A program made the translations under genes and the position numbers. A stretch of DNA of 42,520 nt from Gammaproteobacteria bacterium (GTDB taxonomy: Bacteria > Pseudomonadota > Gammaproteobacteria > Arenicellales > UBA868): NCBI GenBank assembly GCA_014239575.1, contig JAAZYQ010000007.1:1-42520 (forward strand), written 5' to 3'. The notes below the pieces were generated by a model. That model worked only from the letters and a program-made list of their open reading frames with translations. It was not told the origin of the DNA and did not search any database. Of the stretch, positions 27,013 through 35,525 are shown piece by piece. Each line of letters begins with the position of its first letter. The first letter of the stretch is position 1.

Positions 27013-27579
27013 ATGGCGAGAAAAATTTTAACCGTCGCTTTGATGTTGCTAGGTATGCAGCTCTCTACCCAGGCTGTGGCGCAATCCGGTGTCAGCGCCG
27101 CGACCTGTATGGGCTGTCACGGCGCTCAGGGCTTCCCCTTGGGCCCTACCATACCCGTCATTCACGGGCAGCACTTTTACTACCTCTATGTGCAGCTAAA
27201 AGACTACAACTCCGGCCTTCGCGCCAACCCGATCATGTCTGCGATGGTTGCTGATCTCTCACGTGATGACATGAAAGTACTCTCCCAGATGTTTTCCGAG
27301 GCAGTTTGGCCGAATATGGGCTTCAGCGCATCTGAAGATCAGGTGTCAGCAGGTGAAAAAGCCCTGGTATCCGGGCAATGTGTCCAATGCCACCGGGGTG
27401 GGTTTGAAGGCGATAGCCGAGTGCCTCGGCTGGCGGGGCAGCAGGTGGAGTACCTGGAAAAAACGATGCAGGATTTCAAAAATAAGGTCCGGCTGAATTC
27501 GCCAGCGAAAAGTGCGCTACTGGGGGCGTATTCGGATGAAGAAATTCGGGCAATGGCAGAGTATCTTGCTGACCTGTAG
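27013..27579 (+). CDS. Diheme cytochrome c, c4-like
   Basis: From the ATG at 27013 (TAGGTG site) the 188-residue product has a signal peptide (ILTVALMLLGMQLSTQAVAQ). It also has two heme-binding motifs: CMGCH at 32-36 and CVQCH at 123-127. The two halves are similar, as in cytochrome c4. In the first half the axial Met region is NPIMSAM (72-78). In the second half the matching segment is NSPAKSALL (162-170) and lacks Met, so the second heme may have another ligand. It is the likely electron acceptor or relay for the dehydrogenase upstream, but a terminator stands between them. The frame reaches upstream to 26965 across the terminator; that start is rejected. Confidence 0.88.
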   Translation: MARKILTVALMLLGMQLSTQAVAQSGVSAATCMGCHGAQGFPLGPTIPVIHGQHFYYLYVQLKDYNSGLRANPIMSAMVADLSRDDMKVLSQMFSEAVWPNMGFSASEDQVSAGEKALVSGQCVQCHRGGFEGDSRVPRLAGQQVEYLEKTMQDFKNKVRLNSPAKSALLGAYSDEEIRAMAEYLADL

Positions 27580-27620
27580 AGAGTCATTTTAGGCGATGGA
27601 TGGGGATTCGGCCGTAAAAG

Positions 27621-27652
27621 ATGCTGCCTACAATAGATGCTACCTACAATAG
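27621..27652. repeat. Tandem 16-base duplication at the end of the ankyrin gene
   Basis: Bases 27621-27636 and 27637-27652 are direct copies differing at one position (ATGCTGCCTACAATAG and ATGCTACCTACAATAG). The upstream copy on the minus strand contains the stop codon of the ankyrin gene. It is probably a local slippage duplication. Confidence 0.8.
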
Positions 27653-28561
27653 TAGTTCTTTCAGTTCCGGATCGGTAGCAAGGTCCCAGGCAGTCTTGCC
27701 CTCATTATCAGTCATGGTCCGATCTGCTCCATGGCCCAGAAGAAGTTCAACAATGTGTTTGTGACCGCGCTGGCCAGCGATCATCAGCGCCGTCCGACCG
27801 CGATCATCTTGTGCGATTAGATCGGCGCCTCGCGCCAGTAACAGACTTACCGTTTTCGCGCCGTCGGACGGGGGCACTTCATTGGTGTGCCCGGACGCCC
27901 ACATTAAAGCAGTCAAAGAGTAGCCATAACGCGAGTCAACCGATTCCCCAGCATCCAGTAAAACCCCAACAATACGACTGAACCCCTTCGCCGCCGCATA
28001 AACCAAGGCGCCTTTGCCAGTGGCATCGATACCGCCAATGCTTGCACCAGCGTCAAGCAATGATTTCACAATTAGAAAGTTACCGTTGTAGGCAGCCGCG
28101 ATTAAGGGTGTTACTTTGCGCTTATTTATTGCGTTTGGATCAGCACTGTGCTGCAAAAGAAGGGTAATGGTTCGGCGGCGATTCTCTATAACAGCCTGAA
28201 GAAGTGGAGTACTGCCGCGGACGTTGGTCGGGTCTACTATGGCTCCCTGATCAAGCAAGAACTCGAGGAATTGTTTCTCCCCATGCTGGGCTGCCCGCGC
28301 AACAGCTGTATTTCCAAACTGGTCACGCGCCTTGATCGAGGCTCCACGGGAGAGCAGCTCTTTGGCAATGCTGATACAGCCGCGGTCTGCCGCATCGAAT
28401 AAAAAAAAATTAAGAGTGCGAGTGTTCAGTTGACTCTGCTTGATCTGGAACCGGGCGCGCACGTCGTTACACGCCAAAGGCTCACCGGCAACTGCGGCGG
28501 TTAATCCAGTGCTGAGGGCGAGTAGAAGCGTGGCGACCCCGACACGCCATTGCAGCGACAT
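27644..28561 (-). CDS. Secreted ankyrin-repeat protein
   Basis: From the ATG at 28561 the product has 305 residues. It starts with a signal peptide (VGVATLLLALSTGLTAAVAG), then about seven ankyrin repeats. Consensus blocks such as GSTPLLQAVIENRRRTITLLLQ, ALMIAGQRGHKHIVELLLGHGAD and GKTAWDLA are clear. The open frame extends 80 codons further upstream, but that part lacks a signal sequence and repeats, so the internal ATG is chosen. Ankyrin proteins with signal peptides bind partner proteins in the periplasm. It is convergent with the cytochrome, 64 bases away, and may serve the quinoprotein system, though this is only positional. Confidence 0.8.
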   Translation of the reverse strand: MSLQWRVGVATLLLALSTGLTAAVAGEPLACNDVRARFQIKQSQLNTRTLNFFLFDAADRGCISIAKELLSRGASIKARDQFGNTAVARAAQHGEKQFLEFLLDQGAIVDPTNVRGSTPLLQAVIENRRRTITLLLQHSADPNAINKRKVTPLIAAAYNGNFLIVKSLLDAGASIGGIDATGKGALVYAAAKGFSRIVGVLLDAGESVDSRYGYSLTALMWASGHTNEVPPSDGAKTVSLLLARGADLIAQDDRGRTALMIAGQRGHKHIVELLLGHGADRTMTDNEGKTAWDLATDPELKELLL

Positions 28562-29170
28562 CTTAGGGCGACCAGGGCCGCTAGCATTGGGCGAAAATCG
28601 CCGGCGGGAGTCTGTCCTGTCGATCACAGGAATCCCAACGCGTAACTTCGGATACTTTGGCATAACGAAAAAATAACCGATTCCATGCGGGAAGAGCAAG
28701 TCTTCCAAAATGGGAGCAATGCTCAGCGAGATGTGTCGACACCCAAGGCAGTAGTGGAAAAGGGCTATTCCTTTGCGGCTAGACGGGGAATCGGGCGACA
28801 AGTTTGAATCCTACGGGGCCGCTGGTCTTTGCCTGTGACGGCAATGGCCTGTTGTTAAAAGATAAGCTAAACACGTGAGCCCTCCAAGGGGTATGCTTGA
28901 TCTTCAGACAGAAACCAGGTTATCAGGGACTCCTTGGCGACCAATTAACCTGCACCTTTGTACGCGAACTGAAATGTTTGGGTAACCAGGACAATGGGCA
29001 GTCTTTCGCAGGGTATCCAGGAAGTCACTGATGGGTAGCGATTTTCCACCGGCTGACCTAGAAGTCGTCCTTTGTATCCGGAGTATTGCGCTGATGGGTG
29101 CGCCCGGACTTAGCAGTTGGAAAGGCAATTCTTGGTATAGCGACAACTTTTTAACGCTATGGGTTGGACG
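28562..29170. other. Gene-poor interval before the acyl-CoA dehydrogenase
   Basis: About 600 bases without a gene I can support. The part up to 28801 is open on the minus strand as an extension of the ankyrin frame. A minus frame at 28904-29146 and a plus frame at 29031-29200 have no recognisable sequence features. No tRNA or repeat was found. Confidence 0.5.
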
Positions 29171-29202
29171 GATTGATGTTTACGTAAACGTCAATCTATA
29201 AT
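29171..29202 (+). promoter_or_regulatory. Promoter with a 26-bp palindromic operator (LiuR-like) for the acyl-CoA dehydrogenase
   Basis: Bases 29171-29196 form an inverted repeat of 13 bases per arm with a single mismatch, centred on TTTACGTAAA. A perfect TATAAT -10 element follows at 29197-29202 and a TTGATG -35 lies at 29173-29178, with an 18-base spacer occupied by the palindrome. The ATG is 55 bases further down. An operator inside a slightly long spacer is the layout used by MerR-family regulators. The TTTACGTAAACG core resembles the published LiuR motif that controls branched-chain amino acid and fatty acid breakdown. The regulator identity is inference; the palindrome and -10 are directly visible. 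Confidence 0.8.
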
Positions 29203-29257
29203 TTCCCCTGAAAGCTCGACCAGTTTTGTACAGTTCTCGCTGACAAAGGAATCCCGT

Positions 29258-31054
29258 ATGTCTCAATACACTGCCCCATTAAAAGACTTGCGTTTTAACC
29301 TTAAACATCTGGCAAATCTCGATGAGATAGCATCCTGGCCGGACTGCGAGGACGCCACTACAGATCTTATCGACGCGGTGCTCGATGAGGCCGCTAAATT
29401 CGCGTCAAACGTGCTCGCTCCGCTCAATAGGGCTGGGGATCAATCCTGGCCAACAGTAACTGATGGTGAGGTCACAACCGTAAAAGGATGGAAAGAGGCC
29501 TACCGCCAATTCACCCAAGCCGGTTGGACAGGTCTGGCTCTGGATCCGGAGTACGGCGGCCAAGGGCTGCCACAGACGGTCGCTTGTGCGGTACAGGAGA
29601 TGTGGGATGCGGCAAATATGGCTTTTGGTCTTTGCCCGATGTTATCGCAGACTGCGGCCGAAGCCATTTTTCTAAAGGGGACTGAAGAGCAAAAGGCGCT
29701 ATTCCTTCCACGACTGGTGTCTGGAGAATGGACAGGCACCATGAATCTGACTGAGCCGCAGGCAGGGTCAGATCTCGCAGCGGTACGCACTCGTGCGGTG
29801 CTTGGTGATGACGGAGATTATCGACTGAGCGGACAGAAGATCTTTATCACCTACGGCGAGCATGACCTCAGTTCCAACATTATTCAGCTGGTATTGGCGC
29901 GGACTCCTGAAGCTCCAGAAGGGGTTAAGGGGATATCTTTGTTCATTGTGCCAAAGTTCATTTTGAACGACCAGGGCGAGCCAGGTGCCCGAAACGATGT
30001 CCATTGCGTTTCGTTGGAGCACAAGCTAGGCATCCATGGCAGTCCTACTGCGGTGCTGTCCTACGGCGACCAAGGTGGCGCAGTAGGCTATCTTGTTGGT
30101 GAGGAGAATCGGGGCCTGGAGTACATGTTCATTATGATGAATAGGGCCAGACACGCGGTGGGTATAGAGGGTTACGGGATCGCTGAGCGGGCTTACCAAC
30201 GGGCATTGAATTTTGCCCGTGAGCGGGTCCAGGGCCGAGTGGTCGGGAATGCCAGTAGCGAACGTTCGCCCATTATCCGTCACCCGGACGTACAACGAAT
30301 GCTGCTCGATATGCGAAGTCGTATCGAGGCTATGCGGGCGCTTTCACTGTATACAGCTGCCGCCGCCGATCGCGCGAGTCACCACCCCGACCCCACCGAG
30401 CGCGCTCGCGGGCAGGGCAGGGTTGATATGTTGATTCCAGTCGTCAAGGGATGGAGCTCGGAAGTGGGCAACGAAATTGCGGCTCTAGCCCTGCAGGTGC
30501 ATGGCGGAATGGGCTTTATCGAGGAAACCGGGGCCGCCCAGCATTACCGTGACGCACGAATTACCACGATATATGAGGGGACCACTGGGATCCAGGCGGC
30601 CGATCTTGTGGGTCGCAAACTGCTGCGAGATGGCGGTGAGACCGCGGCGGCTGTGATCGACACGATGCGTGCTGAACTCGTGCAGATTCGCAGGTCAAGC
30701 GCTATCGATGTCGTGGAAATCGCTGATGCGGTATCGGAACTGGTGGAAAGATTGAGCGAGGCCAGTAAGGTATTGCTCAATCGTGCTACACAGAATCCCA
30801 GAGCACCTTTTGCAGCTTCGTTCAGTTACCTGATGCTTTGGGGATTCACTGCCGGCGGCTGGCAGATGGCCCGCGCCGCTGAGGCCGCACAGCGCTGTCT
30901 TCGGGCTGGTGATGGAGATAACGAGTTTTATCGATCCAAGTTATTGAGTTGCCTTTACTACGCCCGCCAGGTTGTTCCCCATGGTGAAGCTCATGCCCGT
31001 GCGGTGCTGGCCCCTGAGATGTCGTCGCAGGAGATAGACGAACTTGTCGCCTGA
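29258..31054 (+). CDS. Acyl-CoA dehydrogenase, FadE/DmdC-like long form
   Basis: This FAD enzyme (598 residues) introduces the alpha-beta double bond in an acyl-CoA. The flavin-binding segment MNLTEPQAGSDL is at 162-173. The catalytic Glu is Glu440 in ITTIYEGTTGIQAADL. A C-terminal extension of about 150 residues marks the long form that includes 3-methylmercaptopropionyl-CoA dehydrogenase (DmdC) and several medium and long chain enzymes. The substrate is therefore open: fatty acyl-CoA or methylmercaptopropionyl-CoA. The upstream operator suggests control by a degradation regulator. It is monocistronic and its stop lies two bases from that of the convergent CsaA gene. Confidence 0.92.
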   Translation: MSQYTAPLKDLRFNLKHLANLDEIASWPDCEDATTDLIDAVLDEAAKFASNVLAPLNRAGDQSWPTVTDGEVTTVKGWKEAYRQFTQAGWTGLALDPEYGGQGLPQTVACAVQEMWDAANMAFGLCPMLSQTAAEAIFLKGTEEQKALFLPRLVSGEWTGTMNLTEPQAGSDLAAVRTRAVLGDDGDYRLSGQKIFITYGEHDLSSNIIQLVLARTPEAPEGVKGISLFIVPKFILNDQGEPGARNDVHCVSLEHKLGIHGSPTAVLSYGDQGGAVGYLVGEENRGLEYMFIMMNRARHAVGIEGYGIAERAYQRALNFARERVQGRVVGNASSERSPIIRHPDVQRMLLDMRSRIEAMRALSLYTAAAADRASHHPDPTERARGQGRVDMLIPVVKGWSSEVGNEIAALALQVHGGMGFIEETGAAQHYRDARITTIYEGTTGIQAADLVGRKLLRDGGETAAAVIDTMRAELVQIRRSSAIDVVEIADAVSELVERLSEASKVLLNRATQNPRAPFAASFSYLMLWGFTAGGWQMARAAEAAQRCLRAGDGDNEFYRSKLLSCLYYARQVVPHGEAHARAVLAPEMSSQEIDELVA

Positions 31055-31056
31055 CA

Positions 31057-31395
31057 TCAGGCGAGCTTGAGACCGTTGGCCACCGGTTGTTGCGGTTGCA
31101 CTAAAACCACGGATCCATCCGCTTGGGGGAAGCCCGTGACAAGACACTGCGAGCGGATTGGTCCGATCTGTTTTTCTGGAAAATTAATCACACCGATCAC
31201 CTGTTGACCCACCAGATTGTCGGGTTGGTACAAATCGGTGATCTGGGCACTGGATTTTCGTACACCGATTTTGGGTCCGAAATCCACGTGCAGAATGTAA
31301 GCCGGCTTGCGTGCCTCCTTGAATACTTCGGCCGAGATGATCGTCCCAACCCGAAGATCGACCTGCGTAAAATCTGCCCAGCTGATCGTATCCAT
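31057..31395 (-). CDS. csaA: CsaA-type tRNA-binding-domain protein
   Basis: CsaA is a small dimeric protein with the EMAP/ARC1-type tRNA-binding OB fold, described as an export-related chaperone in Bacillus. The 112-residue product has the family segments DLRVGTIISAEVFKEARKPAYILHVDFG-like and INFPEKQIGPIRSQCLVTGF. It also ends in the usual LVQPQQPVANGLKLA. An AAAAAGGAG site precedes the ATG. It lies 27 bases downstream of the AmgK-like kinase on the same strand. Its role in proteobacteria is unclear. Confidence 0.92.
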   Translation of the reverse strand: MDTISWADFTQVDLRVGTIISAEVFKEARKPAYILHVDFGPKIGVRKSSAQITDLYQPDNLVGQQVIGVINFPEKQIGPIRSQCLVTGFPQADGSVVLVQPQQPVANGLKLA

Positions 31396-31422
31396 AGTTG
31401 CTCCTTTTTGGGTTGACCCGGC

Positions 31423-32547
31423 TCAGGTGACCCGGGGTAGCGTGATGCCCAGTTTCTCTCGAAGGTCTTGAATTTCCCCAATTGGTTCAAGTGCATGACG
31501 CTGGGGAATGATTTCGTTGAGCCATTGAGCGAGAGGTGTCAGTAGTGGATCACCAAGATGCTGTTGCAGCAGGTTGATGACGCGAGGGAGGTGTCGAAGG
31601 TACGCGGGCTTATCATCGCGCAGCGCCAGTCGGCTGAAGATACCGGCGACTTTGCAGTGGCGTTGTACGCCTAGTACCCGGTACCAGGCATTGAAATTTT
31701 CCGTATCTTCGAGCGACATGACCTTCAGATAACGCCTTCGCATCGTGTTAACCAGTTCGGGGTTCAGATCGCGTCGTGCATCTTCCAGTAGGGAGACCAC
31801 GTCATAGGCTATTGGCCCGATCCGCGCATCCTGAAAATCCAGCAGGCCAATTTGCCCCTTGGGTGATTCCCCTGGAACCCGCATCAGATTGTCTACATGG
31901 AAATCGCGCAACACCAGAGTGGTGATCGGGGGTGTCAGTGCCTCGAATATGGCTTTCCAGATCTGCTGGTAACGCTGTCGATCAGTTTGGGCCACTTTGG
32001 CACCTGTAATCAATGGGACATACCAGTCCACCATCAATAAGGCTTCGTCCAGGAAAGCACCAAGATCATACGCGGGTAAGGCGAGATCGGCGGCTCTGGG
32101 TTGTTGGTGCAGCATGGTCAGTGCATCAATGGCATAACAGTAAAGAGTCTGCTCATCCTCGCCGGCATTCAGCAGTGCCGTAAAAGTGTCGTTGCCGAAA
32201 TCCTCTATCAGCGCAAAACCGTTAACGCTATCCACTTTGCCGATCTGTGGTGAGCGCAATCCCAGTGTCACCAGGTGTTTCGCTATGCGTACAAAGACAT
32301 CGACATTTTCATAATCCGGCGGCGCATCCATCAGAAGCCATTGCCCGTTAGAAGTGGCCAGGCGGAAATAACGGCGAAAAGAGGCATCCGGGCACAACGG
32401 CTGCAAGCCAGTCTCAGCGAGGCCCGCCTGGGACAGGAATGTCCGGCGCAGGGTGTCTCTGGTTGGGGTGTCAGTCAGCAAGGCTGGGAATAAAAGTGAA
32501 GTTGTGATTTGTCGGCATTGTCTTAGAAGATACCATGCAGATGCCAC
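31423..32547 (-). CDS. AmgK-like anomeric N-acetylmuramate/N-acetylglucosamine kinase
   Basis: The 374-residue product belongs to the aminoglycoside-phosphotransferase-like family of AmgK, which phosphorylates MurNAc or GlcNAc at C1 in peptidoglycan recycling. Motifs are PDASFRRYFRL and LLMDAPPDYENVDVFVRIA in the N-terminal lobe, LRDFHVDNLM (catalytic Asp215, Asn220 in GTG numbering) and LLDFQDARIGPIAYDVVSLLED. Normally murU follows amgK; here csaA follows. The GTG at 32547 overlaps the imuB end by 25 bases. A TTG at 32481 is an alternative start that removes 22 residues. The overlap couples it to the SOS cassette. Confidence 0.85.
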   Translation of the reverse strand: MASAWYLLRQCRQITTSLLFPALLTDTPTRDTLRRTFLSQAGLAETGLQPLCPDASFRRYFRLATSNGQWLLMDAPPDYENVDVFVRIAKHLVTLGLRSPQIGKVDSVNGFALIEDFGNDTFTALLNAGEDEQTLYCYAIDALTMLHQQPRAADLALPAYDLGAFLDEALLMVDWYVPLITGAKVAQTDRQRYQQIWKAIFEALTPPITTLVLRDFHVDNLMRVPGESPKGQIGLLDFQDARIGPIAYDVVSLLEDARRDLNPELVNTMRRRYLKVMSLEDTENFNAWYRVLGVQRHCKVAGIFSRLALRDDKPAYLRHLPRVINLLQQHLGDPLLTPLAQWLNEIIPQRHALEPIGEIQDLREKLGITLPRVT

Positions 32548-34043
32548 TGGCCGCTGTTCAGATCACGGAAAATCCACGTTTTTATGGCACTGGTTGTATC
32601 CTGATAGTAATCACGGCGCACCAGATAGTCATCCCACCAGCCGCTACAGATACGCTCCCGGCAGTCCAGTTGCTGCAGCAATCCCTGGCTTGCCTGGATA
32701 GGGCGTGGTGCTTCAAGCAGCCACAAGGGTCGCTGTGCGCCGCCAGACAGGAGTCCAGTTTCACCCGGCGTGCAATGGCGCCAGGCTTTTTCCGGTCTAT
32801 GGTCAGCCTGTATGCAAATACCATGCACGACTGCTGGCCCCAGCCGGCTCTGCAGGCGCTCTATCAGTGTGCTCCCATCGTCGGTATCACTTTGCATTTC
32901 CTGAAAAAGGCCGCCGCTGATTTGTGTTGCCCGAGTAAAGCGATGCACCTGTAATGTGATCTTTGTTATAGGACGAGTCGTTTGCGCAGTTTCAAATGCT
33001 AACTGTGAAAGAGATAATAAATGTTGAGTGTCTCGGCAAGGCCGAGTAAGTGGTACCGGGATCTTCATCAGCGGACCTTTGGTGTCGGCCAGGCACCAGT
33101 GAAGGTGTTCGACCAGAATGTGGTGTTGGCATAGATAACTTTCCAGGCACACCAGCAGGCGCTCGATAAAGGGAAGTAAAAGCGGAGTTTCGACTCCTTC
33201 TGCCGGCAAGGTAGCACTTCGGGTAAATTCTGGCGGGAGTGTAAAAAAGGCTTGTGGGTCCGGGGCCTGGCCCAATAGCTTATCCAGGCGACCCACTATG
33301 TCTGGACCCAGGCGCCGTGCCAGGCCATTGCGTGGCAGACGCTGTAGGTCGCCTATAGTCCTGATGCCGAGTTGCATTAGCAGTCGATGCTGTTTTGGCT
33401 GCGTTGCCAGCATCTGCGCTGGCAGAGCGCGCACGGCGGTATTCAGGTTGCTTTGACTGGTCACGCAAATTGATTTTCCCGCACGAGCGCACAGCAGTGC
33501 ACTGGCCGGTGTCGGCATCAGGGCGATACAAGGTAGCAGAGCTTTATCGGTAATCCAGGAGCGAATCTGCCCCAATAATGATCGGGTGCCGCCATAAAGT
33601 CGCAAACTGCCGGCTATATCGAGCAGTAAACTGTCTTCAAGCAGGGTAATGGCGGGTGTCCAGCACGCTGCTTTGATCGCCAATTGTGTTAGCTGCATCT
33701 TCTCTGCCGCGGTATCCCGGACTACCGCTTTAAGGGTAGGCGCCAGGGTTTGGGCTGCGGCTAATGTCATACCGGGGCATACACCGTTTTTCTGTGCCTG
33801 CTGGTTTGGAGTAACTATTTGTTGTATCTGCCCCTGTTGTTCATAAACGGCAATTGCCTGGCTATTATTGCCATGTCCAAGCGACTCCAGCGACAGGTAT
33901 GGCAGGTATATAGCGAGCCACAGGTGATCAGGGTGAGCGACTGGTTCGACCGGGGCATGAGTCGGCAGCAGGCTGCGTGCCAGGGATAGGCTGCTGCCAG
34001 CAACTTTCCTTCCAGAGGCATTTTTTTTCTGATCTACCCCCAC
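32523..34043 (-). CDS. imuB: ImuB-type inactive Y-family polymerase
   Basis: ImuB is the clamp-binding hub of the ImuA-ImuB-DnaE2 mutasome in SOS translesion synthesis. The 506-residue product (GTG at 34043, two bases after imuA) begins the polymerase-like part at LWLAIYLPYLSLESLG. In that segment the catalytic Asp of active Y-family enzymes is absent. The LLEDSLLLDIAGSLRLYGG region and helix-hairpin-helix segment LGIRTIGDLQRLPRNGLARRLG follow. The C-terminus has the family SGWWDDYLVRRDYY region and IFRDLNSGQWHLHGIF. A longer frame to 34124 overlaps imuA by 79 bases and is less likely. No dnaE2 lies downstream. Confidence 0.92.
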   Translation of the reverse strand: MGVDQKKNASGRKVAGSSLSLARSLLPTHAPVEPVAHPDHLWLAIYLPYLSLESLGHGNNSQAIAVYEQQGQIQQIVTPNQQAQKNGVCPGMTLAAAQTLAPTLKAVVRDTAAEKMQLTQLAIKAACWTPAITLLEDSLLLDIAGSLRLYGGTRSLLGQIRSWITDKALLPCIALMPTPASALLCARAGKSICVTSQSNLNTAVRALPAQMLATQPKQHRLLMQLGIRTIGDLQRLPRNGLARRLGPDIVGRLDKLLGQAPDPQAFFTLPPEFTRSATLPAEGVETPLLLPFIERLLVCLESYLCQHHILVEHLHWCLADTKGPLMKIPVPLTRPCRDTQHLLSLSQLAFETAQTTRPITKITLQVHRFTRATQISGGLFQEMQSDTDDGSTLIERLQSRLGPAVVHGICIQADHRPEKAWRHCTPGETGLLSGGAQRPLWLLEAPRPIQASQGLLQQLDCRERICSGWWDDYLVRRDYYQDTTSAIKTWIFRDLNSGQWHLHGIF

Positions 34044-34045
34044 TA

Positions 34046-34684
34046 TCAGGTCGACACGACCGATACAGCAGGTACCGTTCGGCGCTGTACCAGTAATCCT
34101 TGGCGCAATGGCCCGCCGCGACATTTAATAATGTCAATGTAAACGCCGTTCGCAGCGTGTCGGCAGTGCAGACGTAAAGCCGCCATGCTGTGAGAGGCTG
34201 CTCCATAGTGATTTTGAAAACAGATTCCCAGTGTCTGCCCCTGTTCGGCTGCAAGTTGTAGTCGTCGTGTGGCTGTGCGCTGTAGTTTGTTCGACCAGCA
34301 AAGCACAGCGCTGCAGGCTCGAGAGCGTAGCGATTGCTCTGTTGACCACAATACATCAGTGCTGCCGGTAGCACGTATGAGCAGTATTTTTGACAGGTCC
34401 AAGCCGTTCTGGTGTAGACCGGGTGCGTAAGGAGTCGCCGGTGGCGTGATCCAGGCCTGCCAGGGTCTTTGTGGTGCTAGTGTTGCCAGGGCCGGCAATA
34501 ACAGCCACAAGGGACTGTATGTGACATCCTCTACCAGGATCTCAGTCAGTGCGTCTACTGGCCAGCCACCATTTGGCAGGTGCTGATCCAGCACGGCAAA
34601 ACCGGTTGCGATGGTTCGTCCTGGCGCAGATATTTTCGAGCCCCGCCAGATATCCCGCCGCTGCAGGCAGGATTCCAAACTCAC
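34046..34684 (-). CDS. imuA: ImuA, SOS translesion synthesis protein
   Basis: ImuA is a RecA/SulA-like protein that works with ImuB in mutagenic repair. The 212-residue product shows IWRG near the N-terminus, then [24 protein letters not shown], the family hallmark. It starts at GTG within GTGA, overlapping the lexA stop, so translation of the two is coupled. Its C-terminal half has a RecA-like central region without clear Walker motifs, as is normal for ImuA. Confidence 0.9.
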   Translation of the reverse strand: MSLESCLQRRDIWRGSKISAPGRTIATGFAVLDQHLPNGGWPVDALTEILVEDVTYSPLWLLLPALATLAPQRPWQAWITPPATPYAPGLHQNGLDLSKILLIRATGSTDVLWSTEQSLRSRACSAVLCWSNKLQRTATRRLQLAAEQGQTLGICFQNHYGAASHSMAALRLHCRHAANGVYIDIIKCRGGPLRQGLLVQRRTVPAVSVVST

Positions 34685-35286
34685 GGCAGGGTATCGTTGC
34701 GTATGATACCTACTCCGATCCCCTCAATCACCAGAGACTGTTGTCGCAGGTCAATTCGTACAGCGGTGAAGTCGGGGTTTTTCGGCAGCAAGGTCACCAC
34801 GTTGCCGCGACGGCGGAACTGCTTAACGGTAACCTCGTCGTCCAGTCGAGCGACGACGATCTGACCATTGAGGGCCTCTTGGCTGCGGTGTACTGCCAGC
34901 AGGTCGCGGTTGAGAATGCCGGCATCACGCATGCTCATACCGCGTACCCGTAGCAGATAGTCGGCCTTGGGGCTGAATAACCTGGGTGGCAGGGGATAGT
35001 GATCCTCAATATGCTCAGTTGCCAGGATTGGATTGCCAGCGGCAACTTCGCCGATCACGGGTACCCCGGACGGCGCCAGCACTCGGATGCCGCGTGAAGT
35101 GCCCGATCGTAACTCGATAGCACCCTTACGGGCCAGCGCCCGCAGGTGTTCTTCGGCTGCGTTGGCTGAGCGAAAACCCAGTTGTTTCGCAATCTCGGCT
35201 CGGGTAGGGGGCATGCCTGTGGCATCGACAAAAGCCTGTATGCATTCAAGTACCTGCAACTGCCGGGCAGTGAGTGGCTGATTCAT
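34681..35286 (-). CDS. lexA: LexA repressor
   Basis: LexA represses the SOS genes and self-cleaves when RecA is activated. The 201-residue product has a winged-helix N-terminus ([34 protein letters not shown]). Its Ala83-Gly84 cleavage site lies in EVAAGNP, and the dyad is Ser118 (GMSMRD) and Lys155 (VTVKQF). Length and motifs match E. coli LexA closely. The ATG at 35286 is chosen over an open extension to 35481 that contains the SOS box. It is the first gene of lexA-imuA-imuB. The adjacent SOS box implies autoregulation. Confidence 0.95.
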   Translation of the reverse strand: MNQPLTARQLQVLECIQAFVDATGMPPTRAEIAKQLGFRSANAAEEHLRALARKGAIELRSGTSRGIRVLAPSGVPVIGEVAAGNPILATEHIEDHYPLPPRLFSPKADYLLRVRGMSMRDAGILNRDLLAVHRSQEALNGQIVVARLDDEVTVKQFRRRGNVVTLLPKNPDFTAVRIDLRQQSLVIEGIGVGIIRNDTLP

Positions 35287-35319
35287 AGCAGCCTCTGGCT
35301 TGGAAAGGGATTTCTCATA

Positions 35320-35339
35320 TACTGTAATTATATACAGGT
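35320..35339 (-). promoter_or_regulatory. SOS box (LexA operator) for lexA-imuA-imuB
   Basis: The pattern CTGT-N8-ACAG (CTGT at 35322-35325, ACAG at 35334-35337) with an AT-rich centre matches the gammaproteobacterial LexA consensus. On the minus strand it contains TATAAT (35327-35332), so the operator overlaps the likely -10 element. The lexA ATG is about 34 bases downstream. Confidence 0.93.
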
Positions 35340-35512
35340 ATTTTTTGAAATTGTCTAGCCTTATCCCGAGCGGTTTCCTGCTCAGATTGTAGTCTTTGCC
35401 AGGAGTGAAACCTCGATGGCGTTGGTGGTTGCCCGAAATCGGCTTTCTTGTTCCATGTTTTGGACCATTTTGGATTTGCATACTGATCCGATAAACTCAG
35501 TTGCCCCTCCTT

Positions 35513-35518
35513 TATAAT
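35513..35518 (+). promoter_or_regulatory. TATAAT -10 element just before the amidotransferase
   Basis: A perfect TATAAT ends seven bases before the GTG at 35526. Transcription would start at or next to the start codon, and no Shine-Dalgarno sequence is present, which suggests a leaderless mRNA. No good -35 is visible. Confidence 0.45.
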
Positions 35519-35525
35519 TTTAATT

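Noticed and set aside
28904-29146. 80-residue minus-strand frame upstream of the acyl-CoA dehydrogenase
   Set aside because: No recognisable motif, no ribosome binding site that I could see, and no partner gene.
29031-29200. 56-residue plus-strand frame ending in the operator
   Set aside because: It runs through the palindrome and the start of the -10 element and has no family-like features.
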